From the NCBI GenBank assembly GCA_022432975.1, contig CM039505.1, positions 48,257,897-48,321,896 on the forward strand: DNA of 64,000 nt, written 5' to 3'. Each line of letters begins with the position of its first letter. Position 1 is the stretch's first letter. The notes under the pieces are model-generated. The model saw only the letters and a program-made list of their open reading frames with translations, was not told the origin of the DNA and searched no databases. Source of the DNA: Begonia masoniana (taxonomy: Eukaryota; Streptophyta; Magnoliopsida; Cucurbitales; Begoniaceae). The position numbers and the translations under genes are program-made. Shown piece after piece: positions 11,100 through 25,330 of the stretch.

Positions 11100-14000
11100 T
11101 GGTGGATGTGAATTACAGACTACTATTCACCGGGGGATGTGAACTACAGACTACTGTTCACTGGTGGATGTGAACTACAGACTACTATTCACCGGGGGAT
11201 GTGAACTACAGACTACTGTTCACTGGTGGATGTGAACTACAGACTACTATTCACTGGAGGATGTGAACTATAGACTACTGTTCACCGGTGGATGTAAACT
11301 ACAGACTACTCTTCACCGGGGGATGTGAACTACAGACTACTGTTCACCGGTGGATGTGAACTACAGACTACTGTTCACTGGTGGATGTGAACTACAGACT
11401 ACTATTCACCGGGGGATGTGAACTACAGACTACTGTTCACTGGTGGATGTGAACTACAGACTACTATTCACCGGGGGATGTGAACTACAGACTACTGTTC
11501 ACTGGTGGATGTGAACTACAGACTACTATTCACTGGGGGATGTGAACTACAGACTACTGTTCACCGGTGGATGTGAACTACAGACTACTATTCACCGGGG
11601 GATGTGAACTACAGACTACTATTCACCGGGGGATGTGAACTACAGACTACTATTCACCGGGGGATGTGAACTACAGACTACTATTCACCGGGGGATGTGA
11701 ACTACAGACTACTATTCACCGGGGGATGTGAACTACAGACTACTATTCACCGGGGGATGTGAACTACAGACTACTATTCACCGGGGGATGTGAACTACAG
11801 ACTACTATTCACCGGGGGATGTGAACTACAGACTACTATTCACCGGGGGATGTGAACTACAGACTACTATTCACCGGGGGATGTGAACTACAGACTACTA
11901 TTCACCGGGGGATGTGAACTACAGACTACTATTCACCGGGGGATGTGAACTACAGACTACTATTCACCGGGGGATGTGAACTACAGACTACTATTCACCG
12001 GGGGATGTGAACTACAGACTACTATTCACCGGGGGATGTGAACTACAGACTACTATTCACCGGGGGATGTGAACTACAGACTACTATTCACCGGGGGATG
12101 TGAACTACAGACTACTATTCACCGGGGGATGTGAACTACAGACTACTATTCACCGGGGGATGTGAACTACAGACTACTATTCACCGGGGGATGTGAACTA
12201 CAGACTACTATTCACCGGGGGATGTGAACTACAGACTACTATTCACCGGGGGATGTGAACTACAGACTACTATTCACCGGGGGATGTGAACTACAGACTA
12301 CTATTCACCGGGGGATGTGAACTATAGACTACTGTTCACCGGTGGATGTGAACTACAGACTACTCTTCACCGGGGGATGTGAACTACAGACTACTGTTCA
12401 CCGGTGGATGTGAACTACAGACTACTGTTCACTGGTGGATGTGAACTACAGACTACTGTTCACTGGTGGATGTGAACTACAGACTACTATTCACCGGGGG
12501 ATGTGAACTACAGACTACTATTCACCGGGGGATGTGAACTACAGACTACTATTCACCGGGGGATGTGAACTACAGACTACTGTTCACTGGTGGATGTGAA
12601 CTACAGACTACTATTCACCGGGGGATGTGAACTACAGACTACTATTCACCGGGGGATGTGAACTACAGACTACTATTCACCGGGGGATGTGAACTACAGA
12701 CTACTATTCACCGGGGGATGTGAACTACAGACTACTGTTCACTGGTGGATGTGAACTACAGACTACTGTTCACCGGTGGATGTGAACTACAGACTACTAT
12801 TCACCGGGGGATGTGAACTACAGACTACTGTTCACCGGGGGATGTGAACTACAGACTACTATTCACCGGGGGATGTGAACTACAGACTACTGTTCACTGG
12901 TGGATGTGAACTACAGACTACTATTCACCGGGGGATGTGAACTACAGACTACTGTTCACTGGTGGATGTGAACTACAGACTACTATTCACTGGTGGATGT
13001 GAACTACAGACTACTGTTCACTGGTGGATGTGAACTACAGACTACTGTTCACTGGTGGATGTGAACTACAGACTACTATTCACCGGGGGATGTGAACTAC
13101 AGACTACTATTCACTGGTGGATGTGAACTACAGACTACTGTTCACCGGTGGATGTGAACTACAGACTACTCTTCACCGGGGGATGTGAACTACAGACTAC
13201 TATTCACCGGTGGATGTGAACTACAGACTACTGTTCACTGGTGGATGTGAACTACAGACTACTATTCACCGGGGGATGTGAACTACAGACTACTATTCAC
13301 CGGGGGATGTGAACTACAGACTACTATTCACCGGGGGATGTGAACTACAGACTACTGTTCACCGGTGGATGTGAACTACAGACTACTATTCACCGGGGGA
13401 TGTGAACTACAGACTACTATTCACCGGGGGATGTGAACTACAGACTACTGTTCACTGGTGGATGTGAACTACAGACTACTGTTCACTGGTGGATGTGAAC
13501 TACAGACTACTATTCACCGGGGGATGTGAACTACAGACTACTGTTCACCGGTGGATGTGAACTACAGACTACTATTCACCGGGGGATGTGAACTACAGAC
13601 TACTATTCACCGGGGGATGTGAACTACAGACTACTATTCACCGGGGGATGTGAACTACAGACTACTGTTCACCGGTGGATGTGAACTACAGACTACTGTT
13701 CACCGGTGGATGTGAACTACAGACTACTATTCACCGGGGGATGTGAACTACAGACTACTGTTCACTGGTGGATGTGAACTACAGACTACTATTCACCGGG
13801 GGATGTGAACTACAGACTACTGTTCACTGGTGGATGTGAACTACAGACTACTATTCACCGGGGGATGTGAACTACAGACTACTATTCACCGGGGGATGTG
13901 AACTACAGACTACTATTCACCGGGGGATGTGAACTACAGACTACTATTCACCGGGGGATGTGAACTACAGACTACTATTCACCGGGGGATGTGAACTACA

Positions 14001-14440
14001 GACTACTATTCACCGGGGGATGTGAACTACAGACTACTGTTCACTGGTGGATGTGAACTACAGACTACTGTTCACCGGTGGATGTGAACTACAGACTACT
14101 ATTCACCGGGGGATGTGAACTACAGACTACTATTCACCGGGGGATGTGAACTACAGACTACTATTCACCGGGGGATGTGAACTACAGACTACTATTCACC
14201 GGGGGATGTGAACTACAGACTACTGTTCACCGGTGGATGTGAACTACAGACTACTATTCACCGGGGGATGTGAACTACAGACTACTATTCACCGGGGGAT
14301 GTGAACTACAGACTACTATTCACCGGGGGATGTGAACTACAGACTACTGTTCACCGGTGGATGTGAACTACAGACTACTATTCACCGGGGGATGTGAACT
14401 ACAGACTACTATTCACCGGGGGATGTGAACTACAGACTAC
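11100..14440. repeat. 31-bp tandem array, about 108 copies
   Basis: The unit is GGGGGATGTGAACTACAG then ACTACTATTCACC. Variants are CGGTGG or TGGTGG for CGGGGG, and CTGTTC or CTCTTC for CTATTC. A block around 11580-12310 is almost perfectly uniform, while both flanks mix variants, as expected from unequal exchange homogenising the core. The copy number is from length divided by unit. Confidence 0.97.
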
Positions 14441-14733
14441 GTACTAAACTATCAACTGTCAAACAGAGGTTTAAAACTCGAACATCAGAACCTATACATT
14501 ATAAAATTCCCAACAGAGTTTTTAAACCAAAAACACAGAACCACAATAGAGGTTTAAAAACAAAACAGCAGAATCCCAGTAAAGTTTTACAGACTTGAAC
14601 ATTACTTTAAAAAAAACTTCCCTCCCTCGGGTCAGAAACATGTCTGGCTGCCACAACCACCCCCGAGAGCTCGAGCCACCAGCCACCTATTCGTCGGATT
14701 GAGGCACAAAGTCCTCATTTGCGGGTTCAGTAC

Positions 14734-15237
14734 CTACATCAGGGAGTTCACCTATGAGTCTAAAACTCAGTAATAACATATATAAATGCAGTGATGCATA
14801 AGCTATGCATGAACTTTCAGAATACGGTGACAGAACAGTACATTACGTTTCAGTGGCAGAGGGGTATAAGTGGGGCTTATAAGGGAACTGGCAAGTGCAC
14901 GACAGGCACAAACAGATATACAGAAACAGAAGAGTAGGCCAGTCCCCGTCCCGCACTTAACCAATACATTTCAGTCAGATTTTATCTTGCTTAGCTTCAA
15001 ACCGTGTACAGAAAACGGTTTTGCATGAACTTTCGGGAAAATCATGTATGCATGGACATTCACTGTGCTTACAATTAAAACAGCAGACAACAGAAACAAC
15101 ACAACAAAACCTAAAGGAAGAACAGGTTACTCGGAATATAACTTCAACTTATCTACCCGAAACCTCCCGACAGTAGTAAAATCCTAGAGTCTCCGTGATG
15201 TAGGGCCTTAAGGGCCAACCTACGGGTATGAACCTAC
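14734..15237 (-). promoter_or_regulatory. Candidate leader intron in 5.16-kb solo LTR
   Basis: Minus strand: CAG/GTAGGT (donor, one base off the others), the GGCCCTTAAGGCCC hairpin, and TGATGTAG/GTAC at 14734. The length is 504 nt. Confidence 0.38.
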
Positions 15238-15879
15238 CTGTTATCTAAAAAGTAGCAAGTCTTGCTCGTGAAACCACGGTGATGCACTAACCTATGACAT
15301 GCATGAAAAACAAAATTAACAAGCTACAAATGCTAACTAATAACTTAGTGAAATATGCTTCAAGCTCCATTCAAAAACTTTTAGAAAACAAACCAACATG
15401 TTTTCATACAGTAACAGAGAGTTTTCTCCAAAACATCTTAACCCTACTTCAGCAAAACTCTCATTTTAACTCGTCCAAACTCGTTAACTTTAGCAGATGA
15501 TTACCTTCACTGGAGAAAACAGGAGAATGGAAGTCTTTTGGACAGGTTGCAGTCACCTAGAGGAGAGAAAACAGAGAGCAGTGGAAAGGAGCAGATGAGA
15601 AATGAGGGTTTCACGTAGGAGGAAAGAGAAGAAGAACATGGCTTCTTCAATAAGTTGCCAAGTGTCAAGCACTCATTAGTTCCCTCCCACCTACCTTATT
15701 TGTTTTCCTAATTTGCCCTTCCATTGGTTTCCAACTAATTTTTTAATTAGTTAATCAATTCGGTTTTTCCATTAAACACTCCGATAAACTCATTAAAATA
15801 TTCATTGTATTAATGTAATCATTTATCCCGCTAAATGAATTATGGGAATATTTACATGGCAAAAATATTGGGTGTTACA

Positions 15880-16321
15880 AAAACCAACTAGTTTCTTGTT
15901 TTCATTAAATTCCACTCCAAGCATCCAAAGTAACACTTCATTTTACTTTTTATTTGTTGACTTTACTATTCACCTTTTCTTTCTTTCTCACCAAGGTAGA
16001 AAAGTCATGCTTCTCTCTCTCTTTTGTTTCATTCCACCAACGCCACAATACCCACTTTTGTACTTTGACTTTTCAAATTTCACTTTAACCATTTTTCTTT
16101 CCATTAACATCTTTCCATTAACAAATGCTAATATAATATAACTCAATAAACACACACACAATAAATCGCACAATGACTTTCAGTTGTTACAAAATTCCCT
16201 ACTTTTCAGTTTTGACTTTTCAACCTAAATTAACATCATTTTCTATTGGAAAATTGATAATTTAAACATCAATTATTAGGCACTTACAACAAATTGCACG
16301 GGAAAATTTTTGGGTGTTACA
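15880..16321 (-). mobile_element. Older antisense gypsy LTR remnant, right half (H)
   Basis: This continues the remnant at 10202-10721 across the solo LTR and ends AATTTTTGGGTGTTACA. It is AT-rich with no supported coding region. Confidence 0.5.
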
Positions 16322-16432
16322 ATTATAGTCATTCGAGGTGAACAAACCAAACTCTATAAAGTATTCCTTATACTATATCTAATGCGATAAAAATTGTTCT
16401 TTATTTATGTAAATGCAAATATATTACAAATA

Positions 16433-17519
16433 TGTTGGCATTAACTTTTTAGCAAATAAAAATTTATGGAAATAATATTTTATTCCATTGATTTCAAAGT
16501 TGATAGTTTGTTTCTTGGAAATAAAGAAATAATCTATTCAAATGGAATGCTAATTTGAAAAATATTTGATGGATTATATCAAGCCTTGAGATCACATTAA
16601 TTATGGAATACTTTCCTAAGTCTTCGGGATCCATATCCAAGTAGTTGGCAGTACTTTCCTAAAATATCACACGAGGTGTCTCTCAACCTATTTAGTGAGA
16701 TTTGGTTTCCTTATTCTTCGCGACTTTAAATTTTGGTTTGGTATTTGAATTAAACCTCAGATAAGGCAGTTACCAATTATATTTAAGTTTTCGTTCCTAA
16801 GAAAGCACACACATATTTTTATTATTCTCTGAAGGAGATTTCTTGATTGGCAAACCATCGCTGTTCTTTCTCTCCCTTACGTTTCTGCGTATGGGTTTCT
16901 AATTAATCATTCATTTTTGAATGATTATTTTACACTCTGTTAATGCTTTGAAATTCATCGATTATTCAAATGTGTTGATTTATTGCGTCCGAAAACAACG
17001 ACTTGGTGTTACAGACGGTGTCATAGGAAACAATCTTCTTTATTCTTCATTGAAGCTCAGTCTCAGGAGAAGGCTGCATTGGAACTTGGGAGGAGTTCTG
17101 TTTATCGACAAGGGGAGCTTGTCATTCTGATCGTGGGCAAGGGGTTCTTGCCATACACGGATTCCTGGAGGAGTCATCAACAACAAGGGGATCTTGTTGC
17201 ATTTAGATCTCGAGAGGGATCGATCTCAAGTCGAGGAGAGCTCGCAAAAATAGTTTCATTTGGAAGTTAGGAAGTGGCGGCGGCAAAGATAAGAGGGAGT
17301 CTTTATTTGTTTAAATCTGTTTGTCTTGTAACTTTATAAACTTGTGAAATGTTTTTATAACTGGGCGTGGCCTTGCAGACGTAGGAAAATTGCCGAACTG
17401 TGTTACCAACTTCCTGTCTCTTTACTTTCCATATTTTTGTAATTGTCCATTATTGCATTAATTATCGATGTCACACAAAACACTCTGTGTGACATCATGT
17501 AACTAATATTGATCTTTCA
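16433..17519 (+). mobile_element. Copia-type LTR copy 1 (probable solo LTR)
   Basis: It starts TGTTGGCATTAAC and ends TTGATCTTTCA, and a second copy stands at 40636-41848 in the same orientation. GGGCGTGGCC followed by GCAGACGTAGG and GTGTTACCAAC near the 3' end resembles the R/U5 region of plant Ty1/copia LTRs. This copy lacks about 120 bp present in the other. No clear target duplication was found. Small open frames (16921-17270) are part of the LTR. Confidence 0.55.
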
Positions 17520-17883
17520 ATTTACAATTCATATGAGTCAGAATATGTGAGCATGGATTCAACGTGCTCTGTCAACTGGCTTTTTAATCTTGATAGTGCA
17601 TAAGGTCCTCACCTGTACTTATGTCACCTACATCACGAGGTTCATCTAATGAGCCTAAAGCTCAGCAAGTAATGTATAATATAAATGCTCATGCAATTTC
17701 ATTTATGTCTTTTCCTTTTGATTAACATTGGGACACGACACCACAGTTACATTAGAGCCATCAAACCCACCAGGAAAACCTTAGGTTCATCAAACCCATC
17801 AGGTCTACTTTAGGGTCATCAAACCCGCCAAAGCTATATTAGGGCCATCAAACCCACCAAGACTACCTTATGGTCATCAAACC
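17520..17883 (-). mobile_element. Antisense gypsy LTR fragment with 33-bp repeats
   Basis: CCTACATCAC followed by TGAGCCTAAAGCTCAGCAAG (17627-17670) matches the acceptor-proximal block of the other gypsy LTRs. At 17745-17883 there are about five degenerate copies of a ~33-bp unit containing CATCAAACCCACCA. It is truncated on the right by the LTR starting at 17884. Confidence 0.5.
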
Positions 17884-19870
<1,987 letters not shown>

Positions 19871-20354
19871 CACCCAATATAGCTTAAAAACATTAACAAT
19901 TTCAAGTTTTTAAGTTCGACACAATGATTCCAATAATTTTTTTTGAAAATTAGGAGAAACGACTAAGAAATCTTATATCCTTGAAGACAATTGATGGAAC
20001 ACAATGATTTAGACTTGGGAAGCGCAAACATGACCCAAAAAGTCTTCCCCAACTCACCCTCCTCCTTTACCATCTTCTCTTCTCTTTCTCTCACTCTTTG
20101 TGATTGAAGTTAAGGAGAACATAATGAGATTAACACCAACTAAATTATTAGGCATGAAAATATGAGTATCAGATATAAGAATATGCATAAATTAAACAAG
20201 TACATACATATATCAGAGTTTAGAGTTTTACTCACTGAAATTCTTTAGAAATATATGTTGGTGAGAACATTTTTTTCATGAGAAATGAATATTTGGATAG
20301 TATTGGATTAGTGGTTTGAGTAGGATATGCATGGAAAAGAGGTAAAAAATTTAT
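19871..20354. other. AT-rich interval, nothing recognised
   Basis: No coding region, RNA gene or repeat structure could be supported between the LTR remnant and the foldback element. Confidence 0.4.
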
Positions 20355-21202
20355 GGGTAATTATCGATTTGAACCCTATACTATACATATTTTTTTAATT
20401 CGCCCCATGTACTAAAAAAATCGACAAACCGAACCTGTACTTTAATTATGTTATCAGTTTTGACCTTCTATCAACAATTTTATTAAATTCTCATTTAAAA
20501 AATTACCAAACAATCTTGGATTCAATTGAAATTTTTACCACATGTTCATTACTTAATGAGAAGATAATCTAGAAATTTTCGTGATTTTTTAATATATGTA
20601 CGATTTGTTGTAATTTTATTTTAGTATTTTATAAAAGTATTATAATAAATCATACAAATTTAATAAAACCACGAATACTTTTTTATTATCTACTCATGAT
20701 AGGTTAAACATGTGGAAAAGTTTTAAATAAATCAAATATCGTTTGGTATTTGTTTAAAAATTAATTTATAAAGTAAAGAGGAAAGTGAGATTAATTTAAA
20801 CAAATATCAAAAGATATTTGATTTATTTGAAAACTTTTCCACATGTTCAACCTATCATGGGTAGATAATAGAAAAATGTTTGTAATTTTCTAAAATTTGT
20901 ATGATTGATTATAATATTTTTATAAAATACTAAAATAAAAATACAATAAATCGTACATGTGTTAAAAAATAACGCAAATTTTCATATTATCTTTTCATTA
21001 AATAGTGAACATGTGGTCAAATTTTGCAACTGAATCTAAGATTGTTTGGTAATTTTTTAAATGAGAGTTTAATAAAATTGTTGATAGAAAGTCAAAACTG
21101 ATAACAGAATCAAAGTACATGGTTCGATTTGTCGATTTCTTTAGTACATGTGGCGAATTGAAAAAAAAATGTATAGTACAGGGTTCAAATCGATAATTAC
21201 CC
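20355..21202. mobile_element. Foldback MITE, 848 bp, near-complete palindrome
   Basis: The left arm begins GGGTAATTATCGATTTGAACC and the right arm ends in its reverse complement ending ATTACCC. The arms are about 410 bp each and meet near 20778. Flanks AAAATTTAT (20346-20354) and AAAATTTAA (21203-21211) agree at 8 of 9 positions, so a 9-bp target duplication of Mutator type is likely. There is no transposase; the short open frame on the minus strand inside it is not a gene. Element E inserted 2-3 bp beyond its right target copy. Confidence 0.85.
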
Positions 21203-21658
21203 AAAATTTAAATTGTGACGACCCGAACCCGCCGGGCCGACACGAGACGTTGTCTTCACATTGAGTTTGAATTACACATTTGTGACGTGAAAATTTTCGA
21301 CTTTTTAAAACTCTAAAAGAAAGCCTAGAGTCGTTTTCAAGCCTTTGAAGATAGTGTAAAATGTTCGTAAAAAAATATTGCTACCTTCCTTGGAATTGAC
21401 TTCTACAAAAATCAGACGACATAAATCTGAAAGGTATAAAGTGGAAGAAATGACTTCTAATCAATTCGGAAGACTAAACCGAAGCATAAATTCGGAAGAC
21501 ATAACATCAGGAGGAATTGAATCTACTAAAAATCGAAAGACATTAAATCGGATAGACATAATTCGGAGACATAAATTCGGAATGAGTTGACTTCTACTAA
21601 AATCAAAAGACATAAAATCAGAATACATAAGTCGGAAGACTAAATCGAGGAATTGAAT

Positions 21659-23744
21659 CGGAAGACATAAAATCGGAAGACATAAATTCGGAAGACATAA
21701 AATCGGAAGACATAAAATCGGAAGACATAAATTCGGAAGACATAAAATCGGAAGACATAAATTCGGAAGACATAAATTCGGAAGACATAAATTCGGAAGA
21801 CATAAATTCGGAAGACATAAATTCGGAAGACATAAAATCGGAAGACATAAATTCGGAAGACATAAAATCGGAAGACATAAATTCGGAAGACATAAAATCG
21901 GAAGGAATTGACTTCTACTAAATTCGGAAGACATAAATTCGGAAGACATAAATTCGGAAGACATAAATTCGGAAGACATAAAATCGGAAGACATAAATTC
22001 GGAAGACATAAAATCGGAAGACATAAATTCGGAAGACATAAATTCGGAAGACATAAATTCGGAAGACATAAAATCGGAAGACATAAAATCGGAAGACATA
22101 AAATCGGAAGACATAAATTCGGAAGACATAAATTCGGAAGACATAAAATCGGAAGACATAAAATCGGAAGACATAAATTCGGAAGACATAAAATCGGAAG
22201 ACATAAAATCGGAAGACATAAAATCGGAAGACATAAATTCGGAAGACATAAAATCGGAAGACATAAAATCGGAAGACATAAATTCGGAAGACATAAATTC
22301 GGAAGACATAAATTCGGAAGACATAAAATCGGAAGACATAAATTCGGAAGACATAAATTCGGAAGACATAAAATCGGAAGACATAAAATCGGAAGACATA
22401 AAATCGGAAGACATAAATTCGGAAGACATAAATTCGGAAGACATAAAATCGGAAGACATAAAATCGGAAGACATAAATTCGGAAGACATAAAATCGGAAG
22501 ACATAAAATCGGAAGACATAAAATCGGAAGACATAAAATCGGAAGACATAAAATCGGAAGACATAAATTCGGAAGACATAAATTCGGAAGACATAAATTC
22601 GGAAGACATAAAATCGGAAGACATAAATTCGGAAGACATAAATTCGGAAGACATAAAATCGGAAGACATAAATTCGGAAGACATAAAATCGGAAGACATA
22701 AAATCGGAAGACATAAAATCGGAAGACATAAAATCGGAAGACATAAATTCGGAAGACATAAAATCGGAAGACATAAATTCGGAAGACATAAATTCGGAAG
22801 ACATAAAATCGGAAGACATAAATTCGGAAGACATAAATTCGGAAGACATAAATTCGGAAGACATAAATTCGGAAGACATAAATTCGGAAGACATAAATTC
22901 GGAAGACATAAATTCGGAAGACATAAAATCGGAAGACATAAATTCGGAAGACATAAAATCGGAAGACATAAAATCGGAAGACATAAAATCGGAAGACATA
23001 AAATCGGAAGACATAAATTCGGAAGACATAAATTCGGAAGACATAAAATCGGAAGACATAAATTCGGAAGACATAAATTCGGAAGACATAAATTCGGAAG
23101 ACATAAATTCGGAAGACATAAATTCGGAAGACATAAATTCGGAAGACATAAATTCGGAAGACATAAATTCGGAAGACATAAATTCGGAAGACATAAAATC
23201 GGAAGACATAAAATCGGAAGACATAAAATCGGAAGACATAAAATCGGAAGACATAAAATCGGAAGACATAAATTCGGAAGACATAAAATCGGAAGACATA
23301 AATTCGGAAGACATAAATTCGGAAGACATAAAATCGGAAGACATAAATTCGGAAGACATAAAATCGGAAGACATAAATTCGGAAGACATAAAATCGGAAG
23401 ACATAAAATCGGAAGACATAAAATCGGAAGACATAAATTCGGAAGACATAAATTCGGAAGACATAAATTCGGAAGACATAAAATCGGAAGACATAAAATC
23501 GGAAGACATAAAATCGGAAGACATAAATTCGGAAGACATAAATTCGGAAGACATAAAATCGGAAGACATAAAATCGGAAGACATAAATTCGGAAGACATA
23601 AATTCGGAAGACATAAAATCGGAAGACATAAATTCGGAAGACATAAAATCGGAAGACATAAATTCGGAAGACATAAATTCGGAAGACATAAAATCGGAAG
23701 ACATAAATTCGGAAGACATAAAATCGGAAGACATAAAATCGGAT
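21659..23744. repeat. 15-bp tandem array, about 138 copies of two variants
   Basis: The units are GGAAGACATAAAATC and GGAAGACATAAATTC, differing at one base. One 22-bp spacer GGAATTGACTTCTACTAAATTC sits at about 21901-21922. Because 15 is a multiple of three and the unit lacks stops in five of six frames, it produces long open frames on both strands (GRHKI/GRHKF on plus; MSSDF/MSSEF and LCLPI/LCLPN on minus). None has a domain or codon pattern suggesting a protein. Confidence 0.98.
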
Positions 23745-24002
23745 GTTGATCCATCAAAACCTAACGCCCAAACAGTTCAGTATGTTTTCAAAAAGGAATT
23801 TTCAAAAAAAAAGTTTTAAACACAACACTTAAACTATACATCAAAATAAACCCCAAAAATATACAACATGACTTAAAACCGTGAGACGTCTACCCACAGT
23901 CAAAAAATCGTCTTTCTCTGACTGAGCACCAACCCGCAAGCTCATCCCACCAACCTCCTACACATCGACTGGCTCGGAGTCCTCATCAGCACGATCCGTA
24001 CC

Positions 24003-24624
24003 CTCATCAGGAGTTTCAACTATGAGACTCAGGGCTCAGTAAGATCATAAAGCGGGCGATGCACGTGGCTATGGAGAACGTTTGAAATATATGAAATTAC
24101 TTTACATTACATTCAAGGCAAATGTTGGTATAAGTGGGGCTTATAGAGGAGCTAGCGCACATACATACGTGACATAACATGACATAACATGGGTTAACAT
24201 GACATAACATGGGTTAGTAGTTTTGTCGGGTCCCAAGGAGGGATAAAAGACATATTGTCCTTGGCGAGGACGGTTTTACATAGTCCCAGGGAAGGACAAG
24301 AACATATGTCACTCCCCGTCCCACACTTAATCATACTTTACATTCATATTTTATCTTTCTTAACTTCAAATCACGTGCATAAAATATTTGCATGACTTTC
24401 CAGAAAACGTGTATGCATGAACATATAATGTGCGTAAACGTAACATAATAAGGGACAAGTCAAAGCATAAATGAACAAGGGGTCATCGAAACTATACACA
24501 AAGCATTACACTTAACTTAAGACGTAATCTACAACCTAACTACCTAACGACAACCCGACAACATAAAAACCTAGTACCTCCGTGATGTAGGGCCTTAAGG
24601 GCCAACCTATACGTAAGAACTTAC
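24003..24624 (-). promoter_or_regulatory. Candidate leader intron in E 3' LTR
   Basis: The donor is CAG/GTAAGT. In E's own 5' LTR the matching site reads CAT/GTAAGT and the acceptor region has been deleted, so the copy that would drive E has lost it. Confidence 0.4.
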
Positions 24625-25075
24625 CTGGCATCCGTAGAGTTTACGAGTCTTGAACGTGTTGCCTCGGTGAGTCTCGAATCTTAATCGAAGAAAATGGAAG
24701 AAACAGAGGAGAGAAGAGATTTCTTGGCTTGTGAAGGAAAAGAGAAGAATGAGTGAAAGGGGAGGGTTTCACGTGGAAGAGAAGAGAAAAGAGGAAGAGA
24801 GAGAGAGAGAGAGTTTTGGTTTCTTCAACAAGCATGGACAAGTGTCATGCATTCATTGGCTCCCTCCCAACTACCTTAATTGTCTTCCTAATTTGCCCTT
24901 CCATTGGTTTATAACTAATCCGCTATTTAGCTCGCCGATTTGGTTTCTTTGAAATCATCTTTTTCCACTAAACGTCCCAACAAATTTAAATAAAATATTT
25001 ATTATATTAGTTTCAAATTAATCTCGTTCGATAATTCTAGGGATAATTTCATGGCAAAAAATGTCAGGTGTTACA

Positions 25076-25330
25076 TCCCACCCACCTTAATAGAATTTTG
25101 CCTCTAAAATTTACTTAAACAAATAGTTCCGGATATTGGTCCCTAACGTCCCATCGTCTTTCCCAAGTTGCTTCCTCCACGTTATGATTGCGCCATAGAA
25201 CCTTCACCAATGGGATCACCCTGTTTCACAATACTTTGATTAAAAAGTCTAAAATCTTTACGGGTCTTTCTTCATACGTCAGCGTCGGCTGGATATCTAT
25301 GTTCACCGGTTCCTTGATCTGAGTAGGATC
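25076..25330 (-). pseudogene. Element E: chromodomain-like pol C-terminus
   Basis: Downstream of a stop after HVSMLRKCV, the minus strand still encodes recognisable tail motifs: PTLTYEERPVKILDF, then an in-frame TGA, then PLVKVLWRNHNVEEATWER and QYPELF. This is the chromodomain-type tail of Tekay/Del-like elements, which in this lineage guides integration to heterochromatin. The polypurine tract AAGGTGGGTGGGA follows at the LTR junction. Confidence 0.75.

Larger units (their letters stand above)
10722..15879 (-). mobile_element. Solo gypsy LTR, 5.16 kb, inflated by a 31-bp array
   Basis: On the plus strand it runs TGTGACAGCCCCAGACCC...GGGTGTTACA, flanked by AAAAC on both sides (10717-10721 and 15880-15884), so it is a solo LTR in minus orientation. 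About 65% of it is the tandem array at 11100-14440. Unique parts (14441-15879) match L1 at 1-1200 in reverse, including the CAG/GTAGGT donor (15237), the GGCCCTTAAGGCCC hairpin near 15200 and the GATGTAG acceptor (14734). This is an exceptionally long LTR for a plant gypsy element. The size comes from the array. Confidence 0.93.
21214..25075 (-). mobile_element. 3' LTR of element E with 15-bp array
   Basis: On the plus strand it runs TGTGACGACCCGAACCCG...AGGTGTTACA and is 3862 bp long. The array occupies 21659-23744, and unique LTR fills 23745-25075. A G-box CACGTG lies in TTTCACGTGGAAGAG (about 24769) next to a GA/CT tract. The minus-strand CAG/GTAAGT at 24624 and the acceptor-like GATGAG/GGTAC at 24003 delimit a 622-nt candidate intron, with the GGCCCTTAAGGCCC hairpin at about 24592-24605. 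Confidence 0.95.

Noticed and set aside
16433..17519. 5-bp target duplication for the copia-type LTR
   Set aside because: Left AAATA and right ATTTA do not match well enough; no claim is made about the insertion site.
21461..23757. Very long open frames on both strands over the 15-mer array (up to 757 residues)
   Set aside because: They follow from a 15-bp stop-free unit repeated in register; five of six frames are open at once, with no domain, start context or complexity expected of a protein.
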